Below are positions 59,575 to 64,000 of a stretch of 64,000 nt of DNA, piece after piece. The translations under genes were made by a program, and so were the position numbers. Numbering within the stretch: position 1 is the stretch's first letter; each line of letters begins with the position of its first letter. The DNA is from an uncultured Aquiluna sp. GTDB lineage: Bacteria > Actinomycetota > Actinomycetes > Actinomycetales > Microbacteriaceae. The notes beneath the pieces are model-generated. The model had not been told where the DNA came from. It worked only from the letters and a program-made list of their open reading frames with translations, and searched no databases. The stretch is taken from assembly GCA_913057795.1 (NCBI GenBank), contig CAJXOD010000002.1:32195-96194 (forward strand), in the 5' to 3' direction.

Positions 59575-60279
59575 TTACAAAATTAAAAGAGTTCTCCTCG
59601 GCGGCTCCGTAACTTTAATCTCCAGCTGGTTTGACGACAGCGATATCGTCGCGGCATTGGTAACCCAGTTCCGACCCAGCATTCGATAATCGACCCGATA
59701 GGTAACTTTTGCCACCGCAAAAAATGAACCGACGGTCTCAAAGGACTTTGAGACGGATCTACCCGACAGAATGAATGAGTCAGAAAAATGCCAAGAAGTC
59801 GAGTTGGCAGTGAATCGAATCTGGGCCGTTTGCCCTAGAAGATGACCGGTGGTCGTCCGGTTATTTACCTCAACATTGAATTGCCCGAATTCAAAAATTT
59901 CTAGCTCGTCTCCTGGGACCCAAGAGGCGAATGGACGATTAGAAAAACTTGTTAAGGAATCCCGAAGACCACTGGAGCTTTCAACAACGCTAGTCTTCGA
60001 CGCCACTTCGGGCTCTGGCAGGGCGTCACCGATGCAACTTCTTGCGCCCACTGGAACCCATGCGGTAATCACGCCTTCGGTTGGAGAGTCGATCGAGTTG
60101 TTTAGGTAATAAGAACAGAGCCGCATGGGCTTGGCCTCTGGCACCTCTCCGGTGGTGTTCGAGCTTGCTTGAGAAGAACTTCGCTCAACTTTCTCGGCGC
60201 AAATTGTAAAGCTGTCCGCGGTGCTGCTGTGCGGTTGGCAACTACTAGCCGCAAACAAGATTGAAAGCTCTATCAACAT
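59575..60279 (-). CDS. exported protein of unknown function (possible lipoprotein)
   Basis: A 234-residue protein I do not recognise. The first 14 residues (MLIELSILFAASSC) could be a short signal with a lipobox-like AASSC, although there is no basic N-terminal region. The mature part is Ser/Thr-rich (about 40% polar), with a few cysteines and beta-strand-like stretches (AQIRFTANSTSWHFSDS; VAKVTYRVDYRMLGRNW). It lies between the HtrA gene (77 bases downstream) and the initiator tRNA terminator (upstream) and may depend on its own promoter. AGGAT ten bases before the ATG is a weak binding site. Confidence 0.6.
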   Translation of the reverse strand: MLIELSILFAASSCQPHSSTADSFTICAEKVERSSSQASSNTTGEVPEAKPMRLCSYYLNNSIDSPTEGVITAWVPVGARSCIGDALPEPEVASKTSVVESSSGLRDSLTSFSNRPFASWVPGDELEIFEFGQFNVEVNNRTTTGHLLGQTAQIRFTANSTSWHFSDSFILSGRSVSKSFETVGSFFAVAKVTYRVDYRMLGRNWVTNAATISLSSNQLEIKVTEPPRRTLLIL

Positions 60280-60370
60280 TTAGTTAACCGATCCTGGGAG
60301 GTTTAGGAAAATATTCATGGCTAAAAAATAGAGCAAAACTTAGATGACTGATTCGCATTGTCCACAGCAT

Positions 60371-60407
60371 AAAAAAACCCCTGAACTTATTAGGTTCAGG
60401 GGTTTTT
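60371..60407 (-). terminator. strong intrinsic terminator after initiator tRNA
   Basis: A 14-bp stem (ACCCCTGAAC pairing with GTTCAGGGGT, flanked by A/T pairs) with a 7-base loop and A/T runs on both sides. On the minus strand it ends in a run of T residues directly after the tRNA; the symmetry means it could also work for plus-strand transcription. Confidence 0.9.
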
Positions 60408-60413
60408 CACTAG

Positions 60414-60487
60414 TTGCGGGGGCAGGATTTGAACCTACGACCTCCGGGTTATGAGCCCGGCGAGCTACCGAACTGCTCCACCCCGCG
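60414..60487 (-). tRNA. initiator tRNA-Met (CAU)
   Basis: A full cloverleaf with the initiator features: unpaired C1 opposite A72, then GCGGGG/CCCCGC, and three consecutive G:C pairs in the anticodon stem (CCGGG/CCCGG). The loop CTCATAA carries anticodon CAT. The T-arm is GTAGG-TTCAAAT-CCTGC. Seventy-four bases without an encoded CCA. Confidence 0.96.
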
Positions 60488-60519
60488 GCGAAGTTCCAAC
60501 ACTAGCAGGTTTTCGGTTG

Positions 60520-63387
60520 TTAATCTAACGCTGCCAAAGCGTCCTCAATAGCCCTAGTCAATCGAATATCTGCCCTTGCGAATGCCTCTAGGTCACCCGC
60601 CACCAAGGCCGCTTGCTTGTCCGCCAACGCCTTGTTGGCAGCAGTCAAGGCCGCGTTCAAAGCGGCGTTGCCAGAATCAGTAGGAGCAGGTTGTGCAACA
60701 GCATCCTCACCAGCACCGTCGGTTACTGGTGCGTCAAATCCGGAGTCGCCGCCGAATAGGGCGTCAAGTGCCTGATCCAGGCTGTCCTCGAACGCTATCT
60801 GATCGCCAAATGCCACCAGTACCTTTTCAAGCAACGGATAGCTTGTCTCACCAGTTGACTCGATGTAGACGGGCTGTACGTATAGCAGTCCGCCGGCAAC
60901 CGGAAGTGTCAGCAGGTTTCCGCTTATAACGTTGGTCGAACCCTGTCGAAGGATGTTCAGAAGTGATGACACGTCGCTGTCAGCATTGAAGTTGTTCTGC
61001 ACCTGACCCGGTCCAGGAACCACTGTCTCCCTTGGCAGGCTAAGCAATGTCAGCTTGCCGTAATTGTCGCTCACCTCGCCGGCTTCACTACCGGCATCGG
61101 CATTAGCAATCAGGTATCCGGTCAGCACGTTTCTTGTGCTCTCACCGGTGGACTGAGGGATGAAAGTCGAGTAGAGCGAGAACGCACTTTCGGCTTCACC
61201 GGGAGTCTGCATCGTCAAGTAGTAAGGGGGCTGAAGCGATCCGAGTCCGGTACCTTCCACGGGATCATTTGGTGTCATCCAAGCGTCCTGCTGAGAGTAG
61301 AAGGCTCCAGCTTCCTTCACGTGGTAGCTACCAAGAACCGAACGCTGAGTCTTGAATAGATCAGATGGGTACCTAACATGAGCCATTAGATCTCCCGACA
61401 TTGCAGACTTTGGCTGCACGGTGTCCGGGTAAAGATTCATCCACGCCATAAGCAGAGGATCTTCGTCATCCCACTGGTAAAGATCTACCGAGCCGTCATA
61501 CGCGTCCACGGTCGCCTTCACAGAGTTTCGGATGTAGTTCACCTGAGAGGTATCCCTGTTGAAAGTCTCTGAAGAAGAATCCAAAATCGCAAGGTTGAAT
61601 GACTCTAGGTTCGAATATGGGTACTGAGTTGTGGTTGTGTAACCATCAACGATCCACTTGACCCGTCCATCAACAACTGCCGGATAAATTTCCGTATCGA
61701 CTGTCAAAAACGGTGCAACTTCGGCAATTCGCTCGGCGGGGGAACGATTGTAGAGAATTTGCGACTCCGCGTTAATTGCATCTGAGAGCAGAATCTGCTC
61801 GCTTTGGAATTTCAGTGCGTACGCGATTTTAGTGAAGATGTTGCCCACGAGCGGTCCGCCATTCCCGCTGAAGGTTGTGTAGGTTTCATTGCTATCACCC
61901 TCGCCAGCTGGGAAATCAAACTCCAGAGGCTCCGCTCCATCTGGAGCACCGACAATTGAATAGGTCGGTGAATTCGCACCAAAGTAAATCCTGGGCTCAA
62001 ATTCGCCGAGGTCTCCAACGTTTGGAATTCCAGACTGGAAAAACAGAGGCTTGCCATCGCTGTCAACCTTGTTTCCATAGGCCGCGACAAGACCGAATCC
62101 GTGGGTGTAGACAACCGATGAGTTGTACCAAGACTGTGAGTCTCCAAGGCCGGCTTGGTTCAACTCACGAACCGCAATCACCGTGTCCTGAGTCTCGCCG
62201 TCAAAGGAATATCGATCAACGTGCAGGCGGTTCGGGAAGCTGTAGTACTGACGGTACTGCTCAAGCTGACGGAAAGCGTCACCGACTAGAGCTGGATCCA
62301 AAATTCTTATAGATGAGGTCGTCCTCGCATCATTTCGGAGAGCACCGGGTTCCGGAATAACGTTAGCCGCGTAGTCGACGACTTCGACCTTGTCCAAGTC
62401 ATAGGCGACCCTGGTGGCATCGATGTTCTTCTGCAAGTAAGGCCCTTCTAGGGTCCTCTCGTTGGGCACCACTTGGAAGGTTTGAACAATCCAAGGGTAG
62501 AGTCCGCCAAGAACTAATGAGCTTGCAACCATCAAAGCGGTCGCAATGATTGAAATCCTCCACTGTCCCAGGACGGCCGTGACGATAAATGCCACCGCGA
62601 CCGCTAGGGAAATAAGTGCCAAGATTTGCAGGCCAGGAATCACGGCATTGTCATCCGTATAGGTAACTCCAGTGAAGAGTTCGCCGGCACTGGTGGCGGT
62701 TCCATACTGGTCGAGCCAAAGGCTCAAGCCCTGAAGAATGAAGTAAGTAGCGATCAAGATTGAAAGCTGAATACGAGCCGGCTTAGAGACGGTAACTTCG
62801 CGACCCGAGAAACGGATACCTCCGAAAATTAAGTGAACACCGGCATTAATAAGCGCGGCTAGGAAAATACCGCCCGACACGTAGCTGACTGCAAAGCCGT
62901 AAAACGGAAGATCGAAAACAAAGAAACCTACATCCAGCCCAAACTGAGGGTCTGTGACACCGAACGGACCACCGTTTAGCCACAAGGCCGCGGTCTGCCA
63001 TTCGCGCGCAGCGATGAGACCGCCGAAAACACCAAGAAGAGCTGGCAGCCCGAGCATGATTACTCGTTTTAGCCCCTCAAGTAGCTGTTGATAAGCCTGA
63101 AATGGGGACTCATCCGGCATCTTTAGATAGACCGGGCGAGAACGCCACGCAGTCATCAGGCCGATTGCGACCAAAAGGGTCATGATGACAAATCCGACGA
63201 GGAATGCCACTATTTGACCGACTATTTGAGTGAAGAAGACCACTTCGAAGTCAAGTTGCCGAAACCAGAGCCAATCGGTGTAAATCCCTGCAGCGCTTAC
63301 CAGTGCGAACACTATGACAGCCAGGATTCCAAAGGCGATGGACAACGGCGATACTCGTCTCTGCGGTTTTGCTTGTGCTTCAGACAA
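60520..63387 (-). CDS. UPF0182 family membrane protein
   Basis: A 955-residue COG1615/UPF0182 protein. The N-terminal third holds about seven membrane helices (first TDWLWFRQLDFEVVFFTQIV). A large extracytoplasmic domain follows (NVIPEPGALRNDARTTSSIR; YTHGFGLVAAYGNKVD; the later FIPQS and TGYLIANADAGSEAG blocks). The C-terminus has an acidic linker and an Ala-rich helix. The start is TTG with GGAG seven bases upstream. Widespread in Actinobacteria; function unknown. It follows the protease gene by ten bases. Confidence 0.92.
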   Translation of the reverse strand: MSEAQAKPQRRVSPLSIAFGILAVIVFALVSAAGIYTDWLWFRQLDFEVVFFTQIVGQIVAFLVGFVIMTLLVAIGLMTAWRSRPVYLKMPDESPFQAYQQLLEGLKRVIMLGLPALLGVFGGLIAAREWQTAALWLNGGPFGVTDPQFGLDVGFFVFDLPFYGFAVSYVSGGIFLAALINAGVHLIFGGIRFSGREVTVSKPARIQLSILIATYFILQGLSLWLDQYGTATSAGELFTGVTYTDDNAVIPGLQILALISLAVAVAFIVTAVLGQWRISIIATALMVASSLVLGGLYPWIVQTFQVVPNERTLEGPYLQKNIDATRVAYDLDKVEVVDYAANVIPEPGALRNDARTTSSIRILDPALVGDAFRQLEQYRQYYSFPNRLHVDRYSFDGETQDTVIAVRELNQAGLGDSQSWYNSSVVYTHGFGLVAAYGNKVDSDGKPLFFQSGIPNVGDLGEFEPRIYFGANSPTYSIVGAPDGAEPLEFDFPAGEGDSNETYTTFSGNGGPLVGNIFTKIAYALKFQSEQILLSDAINAESQILYNRSPAERIAEVAPFLTVDTEIYPAVVDGRVKWIVDGYTTTTQYPYSNLESFNLAILDSSSETFNRDTSQVNYIRNSVKATVDAYDGSVDLYQWDDEDPLLMAWMNLYPDTVQPKSAMSGDLMAHVRYPSDLFKTQRSVLGSYHVKEAGAFYSQQDAWMTPNDPVEGTGLGSLQPPYYLTMQTPGEAESAFSLYSTFIPQSTGESTRNVLTGYLIANADAGSEAGEVSDNYGKLTLLSLPRETVVPGPGQVQNNFNADSDVSSLLNILRQGSTNVISGNLLTLPVAGGLLYVQPVYIESTGETSYPLLEKVLVAFGDQIAFEDSLDQALDALFGGDSGFDAPVTDGAGEDAVAQPAPTDSGNAALNAALTAANKALADKQAALVAGDLEAFARADIRLTRAIEDALAALD

Positions 63388-63397
63388 TCTTTATCTC

Positions 63398-64000
63398 CTA
63401 GTTATTGCATTGCATTGCTGGTAGTTGTTCACCGTTGGCAAACATTTCTATTTTGTCAAGAGCTTCAGTCAAGTCTCTCACTAACACAACTGTCAAGTTA
63501 CTGGGAATCTGGCCAATGGCCTCTTGGCAGTTTGCCGCGGGGGCTAAAAACAACTCCGCTCCGGCCCGTTTTGCACCAAGCATTTTTAGGGCAATGCCAC
63601 CAATCGGCCCTACATTGCCCTCTGGGTCGATGGTGCCAGTGCCTGCCACGTGCACTTTCCCGGCCAGGGACCCCTCGGTCAGCGCATCGAGGACTCCAAG
63701 GCTAAAAATCAACCCACCGCTTGGTCCACCGACGTCTCCAAGTTGGAGTTCAAGTTCAAATGGGAAATTGTACGTGTACCCAATCATTGCGCCTATAACC
63801 CAGGCCTCTCCGTTTAGTGAGGGGGTCACCGAAAGGGAGATTTCTTCGCCATCCCTGATTACTTCTATGATCAAAGGAGTGCCTTCAGCCAGCTGGATTT
63901 GCGCCTTGAATGCATCGAATGTATCGACTGGAACTCCCCCAGCCGAGGTGATGAGATCGCCGGCGATCAGAATTCCGGAGGATGGGGCATCCTCTAGAAC
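63398..64000 (-). CDS. PDZ/Lon-like (S16) secreted protease, C-terminal part (partial)
   Basis: The frame is open to the right edge, so the N-terminus is outside the window. What is present is the end of a PDZ domain (SGILIAGDLITSAGGVPVDT) and an S16 proteolytic domain with the Ser-Lys dyad: Ser in LGDVGGPSGGLIFSLGVL and Lys in IGGIALKMLGAKRAGA. This matches the YlbL/SdrC group of membrane-anchored Lon-like proteases, not the ATP-dependent Lon. It lies ten bases before UPF0182, a common actinobacterial pairing. Confidence 0.9.
   Translation of the reverse strand, partial: VLEDAPSSGILIAGDLITSAGGVPVDTFDAFKAQIQLAEGTPLIIEVIRDGEEISLSVTPSLNGEAWVIGAMIGYTYNFPFELELQLGDVGGPSGGLIFSLGVLDALTEGSLAGKVHVAGTGTIDPEGNVGPIGGIALKMLGAKRAGAELFLAPAANCQEAIGQIPSNLTVVLVRDLTEALDKIEMFANGEQLPAMQCNN

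Noticed and set aside
60371..60407. Inverted repeat near tRNA-Met as a possible attachment site or mobile-element end
   Set aside because: It has the stem, loop and T-run of an intrinsic terminator, and no integrase or foreign gene block is nearby.

Overview
This window looks like chromosome from a small, streamlined actinobacterium, most likely a freshwater Microbacteriaceae of the Luna type (Aquiluna/Rhodoluna-like). That placement is an inference from gene content and order: ThyX, DUF3039, UPF0182, a glycine/proline-rich IF2, an arginine-rich Rho, the run argS-lysA-hom-thrC-thrB-rho-prfA-prmC-tsaC-wecA-like-atp, moderate GC and very short intergenic gaps. No insertion sequence, prophage, CRISPR array or rRNA operon was seen, and no gene-free stretch exceeds about 260 bases.

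Layout. 1-7.7 kb: the 3' end of a SulP transporter meets a minus-strand group (thyX; then rpsO, pnp, M16 peptidase, dapB and a TPR membrane protein). A plus-strand thioredoxin/DUF4395 pair sits inside this group. 7.8-20.8 kb: a minus-strand core cluster reads dxr, M50 protease, ispG, proS, nusA, ylxR, infB, rbfA, truB, two small membrane proteins, ribF and a DUF805 protein. rimP is absent from its usual place before nusA. 20.8-31.4 kb: an accessory metabolic island for polyamine and GABA use. It holds two plus-strand class III aminotransferases, a minus-strand unit of aminobutyraldehyde dehydrogenase plus a complete PotDABC-type ABC importer, and a divergent plus-strand Lrp regulator with a putrescine-type aminotransferase. 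31.5-34.5 kb: ogt-tag (alkylation repair), then an ECF sigma factor with an unrecognised single-pass membrane protein.

34.5-54.3 kb: about 20 kb of purely minus-strand genes from argS down through Arg/Lys/Thr metabolism, rho, prfA, prmC, tsaC, a WecA-like transferase, the complete F1Fo ATP synthase operon (atpI-like, B, E, F, H, A, G, D, C) and yaaA. Neighbours mostly overlap by 1-11 nt or abut. 54.5-64 kb: tRNA-Arg(CCG), the rdgB-rph-murI unit, pncB, DUF3039, an HtrA-type serine protease, an unrecognised exported protein, initiator tRNA-Met with a strong terminator, UPF0182, and the C-terminal part of a PDZ/Lon-like protease that runs off the right edge.

The island at 20.8-31.4 kb forms a readable pathway. 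PotDABC imports a polyamine, the 29.9 kb aminotransferase deaminates putrescine, the dehydrogenase makes GABA, and GabT makes succinate semialdehyde. No succinate semialdehyde dehydrogenase gene is visible here, and one HemL-like aminotransferase has no assigned substrate. The least explained loci are the ECF sigma/membrane protein pair, the exported protein beside HtrA, the two membrane proteins between truB and ribF, and several regulatory-looking DNA structures (pnp leader, argS leader, lrp/dehydrogenase intergenic region). I see no clear candidate for a wholly new multi-gene system.
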